From NCBI RefSeq assembly GCF_000739085.1, contig NZ_CP009110.1, forward strand, positions 2,294,001-2,358,000: DNA of 64,000 nt, given 5' to 3'. The translations under genes and the position numbers were made by a program. Below the pieces are notes generated by a model that worked only from the letters and a program-made list of their open reading frames with translations, searched no databases and was not told the origin of the DNA. Within the stretch, counting starts at the first letter, position 1. Every line of letters starts with the position of its first letter. Source of the DNA: Amycolatopsis methanolica 239 (GTDB lineage Bacteria; Actinomycetota; Actinomycetes; Mycobacteriales; Pseudonocardiaceae). This document shows, piece after piece, positions 24,066 through 32,842 of the stretch.

Positions 24066-24078
24066 GTCAGCCCTTCCC

Positions 24079-24100
24079 TTGACTTCAAGCGCTTCAACTA
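24079..24100. promoter_or_regulatory. Putative MerR operator in the divergent spacer
   Basis: TTGACT (24079-24084) is followed by the palindrome AAGCGCTT (24087-24094), flanked by TTC and CAA. This gives an interrupted inverted repeat centred in the 51-bp spacer. MerR regulators bind such dyads between -35 and -10. The position fits control of both the dehydrogenase and the MerR/epimerase pair. Confidence 0.4.
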
Positions 24101-24116
24101 TCCGACACTGGCCGGC

Positions 24117-24536
24117 ATGAGCACGATCCAGGAGGTCTCCCGTCGCAGCGGACTGCCGGAACCCACCCTGCGTTAGTACGAGAAGATCGGCCTGATCGGG
24201 CCGGTCGACCGCGACGAGTCCAGCGGGCACCGCCGGTACCCGCCCGAGTTGCTCGAGACCATCGAGGCGCTCGGCTGCCTCCGCTCGACCGGCATGAGCC
24301 TGGCCGACATGCGGGTCTACCTGCGCCACCTCGACGGCGGTGACCCGGCCGAGCAACGCGACCTGTTCGCCCGCAACGTCGAACGGCTGGACGCCGAGAT
24401 CGCGCGGCTGCGGGTGCGCCGCGACTACCTGCGCCGCCTCAAGGCCGGGCTGTGGGACGCGCGGGACCGCGGTGACGCGGCCGCTGAGGAGCGGGCCGTC
24501 GACGAAATCCGGGGCTTGCTGCCCCGGCTGAAGTGA
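24117..24536 (+). pseudogene. MerR-family regulator with an in-frame TAG
   Basis: From ATG 24117 the sequence reads MSTIQEVSRRSGLPEPTLR, then TAG (24174-24176), then YEKIGLIGPVDRDESSGHRRYPPELLE and a normal C-terminal coiled coil to 24536. The family has LRYYE here, so TAC has become TAG. All the rest is intact. The stop overlaps the GTG of the epimerase gene (GTGA). It is either a point-mutation pseudogene or a base error. Internal reinitiation could at best give a protein lacking half the HTH. Confidence 0.75.
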
Positions 24537-25200
24537 CCGCGCGCGGCCCCGTCCTGGTCACGGGCGGGACGGGGTTCGTCGGCACGCACGTCATCGCCCG
24601 CCTGCTGCGTGACGGGTGGGCCGTGCGGACGACGGTCCGGTCGCCTGATCGGGCCGGGGAGGTGCGCGAGGCGGTCGGCGGGGACCCCGAGTTCGCCGTC
24701 GCCACCCTGGACAGCGACGTGGGCTGGGCCGAGGCCGTGGACGGTTGCGCGTACGTGCTGCACGGCGCCTCCCCGTTCCCGGCCGACGACCCGGCCGACG
24801 AGGACGAGGTGATTCGAAGGCCGTCGCGGAGCGGGCGGCGTGGGACTTCGCGCGCGAGGGCGGACCGGAGCTGGCGGTGATCAACCCGACGGGCATCTTC
24901 GGACCCGTGCTGAGCCCCCGGCTGTCCACCTCGACCGGCCTGATCAAGGCGATGCTGGAGGGGACGATGCCGGTGGTGCCGCGGTCGTACTCCGGCGTGG
25001 TCGACGTCCGCGACGTGGCCGACGCGCACGTGCGCGCGATGACCGCGCCGTCGGCGGCCGGCGAGCGGTTCCTCGTCAGCAGCGGACCGGCGATGAGCTT
25101 CGCGCAGATCGCGGAATTGCTGGGCGTGCCGGTGCGCGAGGCTCCCGGCGAGGCCGAGGTGCCGGTGATCCGCACGGACAAGGCGCGGACCGTGGAGGCC
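24533..25200 (+). pseudogene. NAD-dependent epimerase/reductase, internally deleted and truncated
   Basis: The start GTG 24533 gives a Rossmann motif (PVLVTGGTGFVGTHVIARLL). After DEDEVI (near 24811) the sequence jumps, out of frame, to SKAVAERAAWDFAREGG. The strand carrying the catalytic Ser and the Tyr of YxxxK is lost, a gap of roughly 80-100 codons. The frame then runs through INPTGIFGPVL and VDVRDVADAHVRAM to about DKART. There it merges with antisense of a secreted-protein gene, so the usual ~40-residue C-terminus is missing. Two separate deletions are needed to explain it. Confidence 0.75.
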
Positions 25201-25565
25201 GACCGCATGATCGCCTGGCTCCACGGCACGGCCCCACCCGGCGCGGTGTCGAGCACGATGCCGGCCCAGCGGCTGGAGTTGGTCACCGCGTCGAACCGGA
25301 TGGTCGCCTCGGCGCGGAAGTCCTCCAGGTAGGTGCCGAACGTGATCCGGGACAGCGTGCCGGGCGCGGTGTTGGTCAGCTTGCCGCCGCTGACCTGCCA
25401 AGTGCCGGCGACCGGCGTCCACCCGGCGGGCAGTGCGGAGCCGGCGAAGGACTCGCGGACGACGACGTCGCCGGGCGCGGCGGCGGCGGCGAGGGTGGGG
25501 ACGAGTGCGGCGGCGAGGCCGAGCGCGAGCGCGGCCGCCGTCCACCGGTGGGGAGTGCGTCTCAT
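25200..25565 (-). pseudogene. N-terminal remnant of a secreted protein
   Basis: ATG 25565 opens a signal peptide (MRRTPHRWTAAALALGLAAAL...AAA). About 90 residues follow, resembling a concanavalin-like or carbohydrate-binding beta-sandwich (ESFAGSALPAGWTPVAGTW, RAEATIRFD, RWAGIVLDTAPGGAVPWSQ). Near 25200 the reading enters antisense of the epimerase remnant, so most of the gene is absent. The two convergent genes were joined by a deletion that removed both 3' ends. Confidence 0.65.
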
Positions 25566-25628
25566 GCGGCGCACGCTATGTCCGGATTGTGGCGGGAAGG
25601 TTGATCTTTCCTGGACGTCCGGCGACGA

Positions 25629-26651
25629 TCAGCGCACGACGCGCGCCGAGCCGCGCTCGACGAGTTCCGCGCTCAAAGCCACGGTTTCCCGCGGCCGGTC
25701 CGGGTCCGCGACCCGCCGCAGCAACAACTCCACCCCGGCCGAGCCGACCTCGTCGGCGGGCAGCCGGATCGTGCTCAGGCCCGGCTCCAGGTAGGCGGCG
25801 AACGGGTGGTCGCCGTAGCCGAGCACACGCACGTCCTCGCCGACGGTCAGCCCGCACTCCCGGACCGCCTTGTAGACCCCGAGCGCGAAGTAGTCGTTGC
25901 CGGTGACCACCAGCTCCGGGTGGTGCTCGCGGCTGATCAGCCCGGCCGCGAGCCGGTGGGCGTCGTCCGGCCGCCACGGCAGCGCCGCGTCCCGCGTCCG
26001 GTGCCCGGGCACCTTCAGCACCAGCGAATCGCCGCCGAGCGCGCGCCGGAAACCCGCGATGCGCTGGGCGACCGTGCTGATCTCCAGGTCCTCCTCGAAC
26101 AGCCACGCCCGCCCCGGCCCGGCCACGCGCGACACCGCGTCCGCGACCGCCTGCTCGACGTCGATGCCGACGAAGTCGAAACCCAGCTCCGGGATGTCGC
26201 GGCTGAGCAGCACGACCGGCAGCCCGGCCGCGGACAGCTCCGCCCACACCCCGGGCCGGTGCTGGATCGGCACCGCCAGCACCCCGTCGACGCCGAAGCG
26301 CAGCAGCTGCTGCACCGCGCGTTCCTCGTTGTCCTCGTTCTCCTCGGTGACCAGCAGCAGGACCGAGTACCCGGCGACCCGGCACTGCCGCTCCACCGCG
26401 GAGATCAGCGCGGCGTAGAACGGGTTGGACGGGTTGGTGATCACCAGTGCGAGCACCATCGTGGTGCCCGAGACCAGCGACCGGGCGTGGCTGTTCGGCA
26501 CGTACCCCAGCCGCCGGGCCTCGGCGACGATCATCTCGCGGGTGGCCTCGCTGACCTGGTCCTTGCCCGACAGCGCGCGCGACACCGTGTTCGCGGACAG
26601 GCCGACCCTGTCCGCGACGTCACGCAACGTGACCCGCCGAGCGCGCACCAC
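25629..26651 (-). CDS. LacI-family transcriptional regulator
   Basis: This 340-aa protein has the LacI HTH (VTLRDVADRVGLSANTVSRAL...KDQVSEATREMI) and hinge helix (YVPNSHARSLVSG). A periplasmic-binding-type sensor domain follows (VITNPSNPFYAALISAVE, GVDGVLAVPIQ, VTGNDYFALGVYKAV, GYGDHPFAAYLEPGLSTI). GTG 26651 is chosen because GGAGG lies 8 nt upstream. It is the last gene of a unit with the 107-aa protein and the DUF6772-like protein. It probably controls that unit and the divergent MHS transporter through the paired sites at 27.9 kb. Confidence 0.88.
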   Translation of the reverse strand: MVRARRVTLRDVADRVGLSANTVSRALSGKDQVSEATREMIVAEARRLGYVPNSHARSLVSGTTMVLALVITNPSNPFYAALISAVERQCRVAGYSVLLLVTEENEDNEERAVQQLLRFGVDGVLAVPIQHRPGVWAELSAAGLPVVLLSRDIPELGFDFVGIDVEQAVADAVSRVAGPGRAWLFEEDLEISTVAQRIAGFRRALGGDSLVLKVPGHRTRDAALPWRPDDAHRLAAGLISREHHPELVVTGNDYFALGVYKAVRECGLTVGEDVRVLGYGDHPFAAYLEPGLSTIRLPADEVGSAGVELLLRRVADPDRPRETVALSAELVERGSARVVR

Positions 26652-26667
26652 CAGCCTGACCTCCGGA

Positions 26668-26991
26668 TCAACCCTTGCCAACAAGATAGATGCGCAGCTT
26701 CCCGGTCGTGCCGGGACCCACGGCGCAGCGCACCCGCAGCCACTGGCCGAACCCGCTCACCGCCCAGGTGATCAGGCCGGGGGCGTCGATGCGGTGCTCG
26801 ACGTCGTCCAGCGGGCACCAGTGCAGGCCGTCGGGGGAGATCTCGGTGCGGAAGTCCAGCGGGCCGTCCAGGTCGAGGGCCTGCACGAAGAACCGGGCCT
26901 CGGCGGCCCACGGCAGCTCGTAGGGTTCGGTCGCGAAGTCCTCGCGCACCACGGTGTTGCGTTCCAGGACAGCCGTCGTCGTCGAGCGCAT
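26668..26991 (-). CDS. 107-aa protein of unknown function
   Basis: This small soluble protein has beta-strand-rich sequence (ARFFVQALDLDGPLDFRTEISPDGLHWCPL..., WAVSGFGQWLRVRCAVG). ATG 26991 has GGTGAGG 6 nt upstream; that element itself spans the stop of the preceding gene. An in-frame GTG at 27003 would give a GTGA overlap. It lies between a DUF6772-like gene and the LacI gene, so it is probably involved in the same substrate response. The family is not recognised. Confidence 0.65.
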   Translation of the reverse strand: MRSTTTAVLERNTVVREDFATEPYELPWAAEARFFVQALDLDGPLDFRTEISPDGLHWCPLDDVEHRIDAPGLITWAVSGFGQWLRVRCAVGPGTTGKLRIYLVGKG

Positions 26992-26999
26992 GTCGTGCC

Positions 27000-27905
27000 T
27001 CACCAATCCACCGAGATCAGGACCGAGTCCAGGAACAGGAAGTTGCGGACGCCGCAGTGGGTGCGGACCGAGAAGTAGAAGTTGAGCAGGTTGTCCAGCG
27101 TGCCGTAGCGGTCCGGGTACGGCGGCACGGGCACGTCCCGCATGTCCATCACGCGGTCGTTGAGCTGGAGCTCCACATTGGACCGGGTGCTGGTGTCGAT
27201 GTCCCAGCGCAGGTAGTGCCAGTTGATCTTGGTGGGCACCTCGTTGACGCACATCTCCAGCGGCTCGCCGAAGGTGCGCCAGTCGTCGGGGTCCGGCGCG
27301 GTGAAGTCGGCGGCGTAGGGGAGGGCGAACTTGCCCTCCTGGTGGTCGCGCGGCGTCGGCTCCGGCACCACCGGGTACATCCAGCGGTTGGTCATCTCGC
27401 CGTCGAGGTTGGTGTTCTGGTAGCGGATGACGTTGTGGTAGCGCAAGCCGCCGTCCGAGCAGATGTCGGTGGCCACGGTGAACGCGCCGAACTGCGACTC
27501 CGACGGGTGCCGGTTGCCGTCCCACGGCACCGACGCGGGCGCCTCGTGCCCGACGGTCGCCTCCGCCTTGAACGCGAAGTGGGTCTCGATGCGGACCCGG
27601 CCGCGGCCCGCCATCGTCAGACGGCGGATGCCGGTCGCGGTGTGGCCGGGGTAGGGGCGGGTCGCGAGCTTGAGCGCGTAGTTGCCGCTCAGCGTGCCGT
27701 GCGTGCCGACGTCGAAGAACGTGCACGAGGACAGCTGCGGCGGGCGGAAGTCGCGCATGTGGTCGTCCACGGTGTCCAGGTCGCCGCGGCCGTCGTAGTT
27801 GCCGAGCAGCTCGGTCCAGCCGTGCGTGGTGGAGTCGAACCGGTCGAAGCACAGCACGCGGGACAGCGGGTTGTACTTCGACAGGGCCGTCTCATTAACG
27901 TTCAT
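27000..27905 (-). CDS. DUF6772-like protein
   Basis: This ~301-aa protein starts at ATG 27905 with MNVNETALSKYNPLSRVLCFDRFD. It contains many aromatic and beta-strand segments (GWTELLGNYDGRGD, LSSCTFFDVGTHGTLSGNYALKL, TKINWHYLRWDIDT). This resembles proteins of a DUF found beside sugar or polyol catabolic genes. There is no signal peptide. ATG 27971 would add 22 residues. Neither start has a well-placed ribosome-binding site, and both fall inside copies of the 14-bp repeat. It is divergent from the MHS transporter. Confidence 0.7.
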   Translation of the reverse strand: MNVNETALSKYNPLSRVLCFDRFDSTTHGWTELLGNYDGRGDLDTVDDHMRDFRPPQLSSCTFFDVGTHGTLSGNYALKLATRPYPGHTATGIRRLTMAGRGRVRIETHFAFKAEATVGHEAPASVPWDGNRHPSESQFGAFTVATDICSDGGLRYHNVIRYQNTNLDGEMTNRWMYPVVPEPTPRDHQEGKFALPYAADFTAPDPDDWRTFGEPLEMCVNEVPTKINWHYLRWDIDTSTRSNVELQLNDRVMDMRDVPVPPYPDRYGTLDNLLNFYFSVRTHCGVRNFLFLDSVLISVDW

Positions 27906-27982
27906 GTAAGTCAAAGCGGTTCCTTGTCTCTTGACCGCAGGGAAAGCGAACTCGTAGCCTGTCGCCACCATGAACGTTAATG
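27893..27982. promoter_or_regulatory. Paired inverted LacI-type operators
   Basis: CATTAACGTTCATG (27893-27906) recurs as its exact reverse complement at 27969-27982, 62 bp apart. Each copy contains TTAACGTTCA/TGAACGTTAA, a near-palindrome with a central CG as in LacI-family operators. GAACGT-N8-ACGTTC (from 27972) extends the second copy. The pair lies between the divergent DUF6772-like and MHS genes, with a LacI gene in the former operon. Looping or double occupancy is plausible. Confidence 0.6.
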
Positions 27983-28015
27983 TAGACGTTCGTCAGACGC
28001 AACGAAGGGTCTGCG

Positions 28016-29323
28016 ATGAGACTCCGGATCAGCCGGGCCACGGTTGGCTCGACCGTGGGCACGGCACTCGAGTGGTACGACTTCTCCCTCTACGGCACGG
28101 CCGCCGCACTCGTGCTGCCGCAGGTGTTCTTCCCCTCCGGTGATCCGGTCGTCGCGACCCTGTCGTCGCTGGCCACGTTCGCCGTCGGGTTCTTCGCCCG
28201 CCCGGTCGGCGGCGTGATCATCGGCATCCTCGGTGACCGCGTCGGACGCCGCACGATGCTGTTCGTGACCCTGATGGTGATGGCCGTGGCGTCCACGCTG
28301 ATCGGCGTGCTGCCCAGCTACGCCACCGCCGGCGTGTTCGCGCCGGTGGCGCTGGTGCTGCTGCGGGTCGTGCAGGGGCTCGGCGCCGGCGGTGAATACG
28401 CGGGCGCGATGCTGCTGTCCGCCGAGCACGCCGAAACCAGGGCGCGCGGCATCAACGCCAGCGCGCCGACGCTGGGCAACGCGGTCGGCTCGCTGGTCGC
28501 GACCGGCGTGTTCTTCCTGACCTCAGCGGTGATGTCCGATGCGGCCTTCACCGGCTGGGGCTGGCGCATCCCGTTCCTGCTCAGCTGCCTGGTCGGCGTC
28601 GCCGGGGTGATCGTGCGGCTCAAGGTCCCGGACAGCCCGGAGTTCGAACGCGCCAAGGAAGAAGGGCGCGCCACGCGGGCGCCGCTGCGGACGCTGTTCG
28701 CCACCTCCGGCCGCAAGATCCTGCCCGGCATGCTGATCTCCGTCGCGCCCAACGTGATCAGCTACCTGCCCTCGGTCTACGCGCTGAGCTACCTGACCAA
28801 GGAGGTCGGCGCCGCGGCGTGGGTCGGGCTGCTCGGCATCGTCATCGCCAACGCGCTCAAGGTGGTCACCGTGCCCACCGCCGGCTGGCTGTGCGACCGC
28901 TTCGGGCGGCGGCCGGTGATGATGACCGGCGCGACCGCGGCGGCGCTGCTGTTCTACCCGTTCTTCTTCCTGCTCGACACCGGCACGCCGGTGGTGATCT
29001 GGGCGGCGCTGGTCCTGCTCTACACGCTGTGCAACGACCTCACGCTGGCCTCGCAGGCGACGATGATGTTCGAGCTGTTCCCGGTCGGCTACCGCTACAC
29101 CGGCGTCACGTTCACCCGCGAGATCGCGGGCGCCGTCGTCGGCGGGTGCATCCCGTTCGTGGCGGCCGCGCTGACGTCCGCGTCCGGCGGGCAGACCTGG
29201 CCGATCGCGCTGGTGTGCGGGTTGTTGTGCCTGCTGTCGGTGCTGGGCGCGCGGTTCATCGCCGAGCCGGAGCACCTGCGCCGCCGCGACGGCGCGCGGG
29301 TGGCGGCCCCGGCGGGAGGGTGA
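28016..29323 (+). CDS. MFS transporter, metabolite:H+ symporter (MHS) family
   Basis: This 435-aa protein has 12 predicted membrane helices and MHS signatures: TALEWYDFSLYGTAAALV in helix 1, GDRVGRRTML in loop 2-3, LRVVQGLGAGGEYAGA in helix 4-5 and DRFGRRPVM in loop 8-9. MHS carriers import organic acids, betaines or shikimate-like compounds with protons. The start is ATG 28016 with GAAGGG upstream. The paired LacI-type sites lie just before it, so it is probably controlled with the DUF6772 unit. Confidence 0.88.
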   Translation: MRLRISRATVGSTVGTALEWYDFSLYGTAAALVLPQVFFPSGDPVVATLSSLATFAVGFFARPVGGVIIGILGDRVGRRTMLFVTLMVMAVASTLIGVLPSYATAGVFAPVALVLLRVVQGLGAGGEYAGAMLLSAEHAETRARGINASAPTLGNAVGSLVATGVFFLTSAVMSDAAFTGWGWRIPFLLSCLVGVAGVIVRLKVPDSPEFERAKEEGRATRAPLRTLFATSGRKILPGMLISVAPNVISYLPSVYALSYLTKEVGAAAWVGLLGIVIANALKVVTVPTAGWLCDRFGRRPVMMTGATAAALLFYPFFFLLDTGTPVVIWAALVLLYTLCNDLTLASQATMMFELFPVGYRYTGVTFTREIAGAVVGGCIPFVAAALTSASGGQTWPIALVCGLLCLLSVLGARFIAEPEHLRRRDGARVAAPAGG

Positions 29324-29360
29324 CGCCCGGCACGCGGCCACGTACCATGGCGCCAACCCG

Positions 29361-29374
29361 ACCGGACGTTCGGT
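29361..29374. promoter_or_regulatory. Palindromic operator before the AraC gene
   Basis: ACCGGACGTTCGGT is a 14-bp palindrome with a single mismatched pair, 22 bp upstream of the AraC start. Its ACCG-N6-CGGT form resembles TetR-type operators. No intact TetR gene adjoins it. The binding partner is unknown. Confidence 0.4.
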
Positions 29375-29396
29375 TATTCGAGGCGAGGAGGCCGAG

Positions 29397-30326
29397 GTGG
29401 GCGCGTTCCCGATGACGTTGGACGCCGGCGCCGCGACGAGCCTGGAGTCCTGGCGCGACGTGCTGGCCAGCGCGTTCGTGCCGCTGGACGTCGTCTCGGT
29501 CGGCAACCGGTTCCACGGGCGGGTGCACGCCCGGCCGATGGCCGACCTGCAGGTCTCCGTCGTCAGCTCGACCCGCCAGGTCACGCGGCGCACGCGCGGC
29601 CTGATCCGGCGCCGGGCGGGCGACCTGTACAAGGTGGGGTTGCAGCTGCGCGGGCACGGCGTCGTCCAGCAGGACGGCCGCACCGCGCGGCTGGCGCCCG
29701 GCGATCTGACCGTGTACGACACGAACCGGCCGTACGAGCTGGTTTTCGACGACGACTTCGAGATGCTGGTGCTGCTCGTGCCGCGGCGACGGCTGAAGCC
29801 GCGGGCGCCGCGGGTGGACGACCTGACGGCGGTGACGATCCCGGGTTCGGCCGGCAGTGGCGCGCTGACGTCGGCGTTGCTGCGCGGGCTCGACCCGCGG
29901 GTGGCGCGGCCCGGCCCGGAGGCGGGTTTCCTGTCCGACGCGGCGGTCGACATGCTGGCCGCGTGTTTCGCCGCGCAGGCCGAGCCGCCCGCGGACACGG
30001 TGGTCACGGCGGCGCAGAGGTACATCGACGAGCACCTGTCCGACCCGGCGCTGTCCCCGTCCGAGGTGGCCGCCGCGGTGCACGTTTCGCTGCGCCAGCT
30101 GCAGAAACTGTTCGAACGCCGCGGCGCGACGATCACCGGCTGGATCAGGGACCGCAGGCTGGACCGGTGCTGGCACGACCTGGCCGACCCAGCACTGGCG
30201 ACCCGCCCGGTCGCGGCGATCGCGGCGTCGTGGGGCCTGGTCGACGCGGCGCAGTTCAGCCGCACCTTCCGGGCCCGGTACGGCCGCACCCCACGCGAGC
30301 ACCGGGCACAGCTGGTGGCGGGCTAG
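29397..30326 (+). CDS. AraC-family transcriptional regulator
   Basis: This 309-aa protein combines an AraC-binding-like cupin region (residues ~15-140, YKVGLQLRGHGVVQQDGRTARLAPGDLTVYD) with a double HTH at the C-terminus (LSPSEVAAAVHVSLRQLQKLF, ATRPVAAIAASWGLVDAAQFSRTFRARYG). GTG 29397 has GAGGAGG five nt upstream. It lies upstream of an ATPase gene and the ALDH-ADH operon in the same direction, which makes it a candidate activator of alcohol/aldehyde oxidation. That link is inference. Confidence 0.87.
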   Translation: MGAFPMTLDAGAATSLESWRDVLASAFVPLDVVSVGNRFHGRVHARPMADLQVSVVSSTRQVTRRTRGLIRRRAGDLYKVGLQLRGHGVVQQDGRTARLAPGDLTVYDTNRPYELVFDDDFEMLVLLVPRRRLKPRAPRVDDLTAVTIPGSAGSGALTSALLRGLDPRVARPGPEAGFLSDAAVDMLAACFAAQAEPPADTVVTAAQRYIDEHLSDPALSPSEVAAAVHVSLRQLQKLFERRGATITGWIRDRRLDRCWHDLADPALATRPVAAIAASWGLVDAAQFSRTFRARYGRTPREHRAQLVAG

Positions 30327-30335
30327 CGCGCGCCG

Positions 30336-31079
30336 GTGTTCGTGCAGCGGGTCCGGCTAGCACCGGACAGGGATCTGGGCCGCTACCCGTTCACCCTGCC
30401 CGCGGTGGCGCACCTGGCCCGATCCGGCGGTCTGCCGCTGGCGCCCGGGGTGACCTTCCTGGTCGGCGAGAACGGTAGCGGCAAATCGACCCTGGTGGAG
30501 GCGCTGGCCGTCGCCGCGGGTTTCAACCCCGAGGGCGGCAGCCGGAACTTCAACTTCGCGACGCGCGCCAGCGAGTCGGTCCTGGGCGATCACCTCGTCC
30601 TGACCTGGGGCCCGGCCAAGCCGCGCACCGGGTTCTTCCTGCGGGCGGAGTCCTACTACAACGTGGCCTCCGAGATCGAGCGTCTCGACCGCGACGAGGG
30701 ATCACCGCCCCTGCTGCCCGCGTACGGGGGCGTCTCGCCGCACGAACGCTCGCACGGGGAGTCCTTCCTGGACCTGGTGACGCACCGGTTCGGACCCAAC
30801 GGGCTGTACCTGCTGGACGAGCCGGAGGCGGCGCTGTCGGTGCGCGGGTGCATGGCCGTGCTGGCGCGGCTGGACGAACTCGCCCGGCAGGGAAGCCAGA
30901 TCGTGGTGGCCACGCACTCGCCGATCCTGCTCGCACTGCCCGGCGCCACGATCTACGAGATCGACGACAGCGGCGAAATCGCGCACGTCGAATACGACGA
31001 CGCGCTGCCGGTGCGCCTGACGCGCGACTTCCTCGCCGCGCCGCAGCGGTACCTGCGGCACTTGCTCGCCGAGGGGTGA
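30336..31079 (+). CDS. ABC-type AAA ATPase (AAA_21-like)
   Basis: This 247-aa cytosolic ATPase has Walker A GENGSGKST, a signature-like SHGES, Walker B GLYLLDEPEAALS and the switch His in ATHSPILL. It has no transmembrane partner and resembles stand-alone ABC ATPases of the RecF/OLD-like type. Some of these are defence or repair proteins; many are unassigned. GTG 30336 follows the AraC stop by 9 nt without a clear ribosome-binding site. The 283-bp spacer after it shows no gene. Confidence 0.8.
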   Translation: MFVQRVRLAPDRDLGRYPFTLPAVAHLARSGGLPLAPGVTFLVGENGSGKSTLVEALAVAAGFNPEGGSRNFNFATRASESVLGDHLVLTWGPAKPRTGFFLRAESYYNVASEIERLDRDEGSPPLLPAYGGVSPHERSHGESFLDLVTHRFGPNGLYLLDEPEAALSVRGCMAVLARLDELARQGSQIVVATHSPILLALPGATIYEIDDSGEIAHVEYDDALPVRLTRDFLAAPQRYLRHLLAEG

Positions 31080-31362
31080 GGTTTGGACGCCTTCCTCGCC
31101 GCGCCGCGGCGGTCAGGGGTTAGGGAGTGCAGTGCCAGCGCGGTTGGCGGGCTCGCACAGCGGTGCCTCCTAGCCGCCCGCCCGCCCGCTCGGTGAGCTC
31201 GGCCCGCGCCGCAGCGGCACCTGCTCCCGGCACCTGATCCGGTGCGCGTACGCACAAGAGCCGTGCGCGCAGACGCAAGACCGGCGCCACGTGGCGGAGC
31301 ATCCTCGGGGCAGACGGCCCGCCCGGGTCGTGGTCGACGCCGATCGCCGAGGAGCACCGCCC

Positions 31363-32817
31363 GTGACCACCACCGAGACCTTCCCCAGCCAGCTCTTCCT
31401 AGCCGGCCAGTGGCGCGACGGCACCGGGGGCACGTTCGCCGACCTCAACCCGGCCACCGAGGAGAAGCTGGTCGACGTCGCCGCCGCCTCCGCGCAGGAC
31501 GTGGACGCCGCGGTCAAGGCCGCCCGCGCCCAGCTGTCCGGCGAGTGGGCCGCCCTGCCCGGCTCCCAGCGCGGCCTCATCCTCAACCGCGTCGCCGACC
31601 TGATCGACCGCGACGCCGACCTGCTCGCCCGCCTCGAAGCGCTCGACATCGGCAAGCCGGTCGGCCAGCCGACCGTCCTCGACATGCCCAACGCCGCCCG
31701 CACGTTCCGGCACTTCGCCGGCTGGACCGACAAGATCACCGGCCAGGTCATCCCCACCGACGGCTACCTCGGCCGCCCCACCCACTCCTACACGCGCCGC
31801 GAGCCGGTCGGCGTCATCGCCGCCATCATCCCGTGGAACACGCCGCTGATGATCACCGCGTGGAAGCTCGCCCCCGCCCTGGCCGCGGGCAACACCGTCG
31901 TGGTCAAGCCGCCGGAGGACGCGCCGCTGTCGATCCTGCACCTGGCGAAGCTCCTCAAGGAGGCCGGCCTGCCCGACGGGGTGGTCAGCGTGCTGCCCGG
32001 CCTCGGCGAGGTCACCGGCCAGGCGCTCGTCGACCACCCGGACGTCGACAAGATCAGCTTCACCGGCAGCCCCGAGGTCGGCCGCCACGTCGGCGTCGCC
32101 GCGGCCCAGTCGTTCAAGCGCATCACCCTGGAACTGGGCGGCAAGTCGCCGCAGATCATCCTCGCCGACGCCGACCTCGAGGCGGCCATCGGCGGCACCG
32201 CGATGGGCCTGTTCTTCAACCAGGGCCAGGTCTGCGCCGCGGGCACCCGCGTGCTCGTGCACCGCTCGCTGTACTCCGACGTGGTGGACGCCCTCGCCGG
32301 CGCCGCGCGGCAGCAGGTCCTCGGCGACCCGCTCGACCCGGCCACCACCATGGGCGCGCTGGTCAACAAGAAGCAGCAGGACCGCGTGCTCGGCTACATC
32401 GAGAAGGGCCGCGCCGAGGGCGCCCGGCTCGTCGCCGGCGGCGCCCGCCCCGAGCGGCCCGGCTACTTCGTGCAGCCGACCATCTTCGCCGACGTGGACA
32501 ACGACATGACGATCGCGCGCGAGGAGATCTTCGGCCCGGTCGGCTCGGTGATCCCGTTCGACGACCCGGCCGACGCCGTCCGGATCGCCAACGACACCAC
32601 CTACGGCCTCGCCGCCACCATCTGGACCCGGGACGTCACCGTCGCGCACACCCTCGCCGCGCAGGTCCGCGCCGGCGCGGTCGGCGTGAACGGCTGGGCC
32701 CCGATCGACGCGGCCCTGCCGTGGGGCGGGATGAAGGCCAGCGGCGTCGGCCGCGAGCTCGGCTGGAGCGGGATCCTCGCCAACACCGAGGAAAAGGTCG
32801 TCACCGTCGTCCTGTAA
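31363..32817 (+). CDS. Aldehyde dehydrogenase
   Basis: This 484-aa protein is a classical NAD(P)-dependent ALDH. It has PWNTPLMITAWKLAPALAAGN, FTGSPEVGRHVG, the general-base Glu in ELGGKSP and the nucleophile Cys in NQGQVCAAGTR. EEIFGPV and PWGGMKASGVGRELG follow near the C-terminus. GTG 31363 has GAGGAG upstream. The alcohol dehydrogenase begins 25 nt later with a strong ribosome-binding site, so the pair likely oxidises an alcohol to an acid. Confidence 0.92.
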   Translation: MTTTETFPSQLFLAGQWRDGTGGTFADLNPATEEKLVDVAAASAQDVDAAVKAARAQLSGEWAALPGSQRGLILNRVADLIDRDADLLARLEALDIGKPVGQPTVLDMPNAARTFRHFAGWTDKITGQVIPTDGYLGRPTHSYTRREPVGVIAAIIPWNTPLMITAWKLAPALAAGNTVVVKPPEDAPLSILHLAKLLKEAGLPDGVVSVLPGLGEVTGQALVDHPDVDKISFTGSPEVGRHVGVAAAQSFKRITLELGGKSPQIILADADLEAAIGGTAMGLFFNQGQVCAAGTRVLVHRSLYSDVVDALAGAARQQVLGDPLDPATTMGALVNKKQQDRVLGYIEKGRAEGARLVAGGARPERPGYFVQPTIFADVDNDMTIAREEIFGPVGSVIPFDDPADAVRIANDTTYGLAATIWTRDVTVAHTLAAQVRAGAVGVNGWAPIDAALPWGGMKASGVGRELGWSGILANTEEKVVTVVL

Positions 32818-32842
32818 GGACGCTCGCTTGAGGAGGAGCAGC

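Noticed and set aside
30336-31079. Stand-alone ABC ATPase as a defence ATPase
   Set aside because: No nuclease or other effector gene is adjacent. The neighbours are an AraC regulator and alcohol/aldehyde dehydrogenases, so a defence role has no support here.
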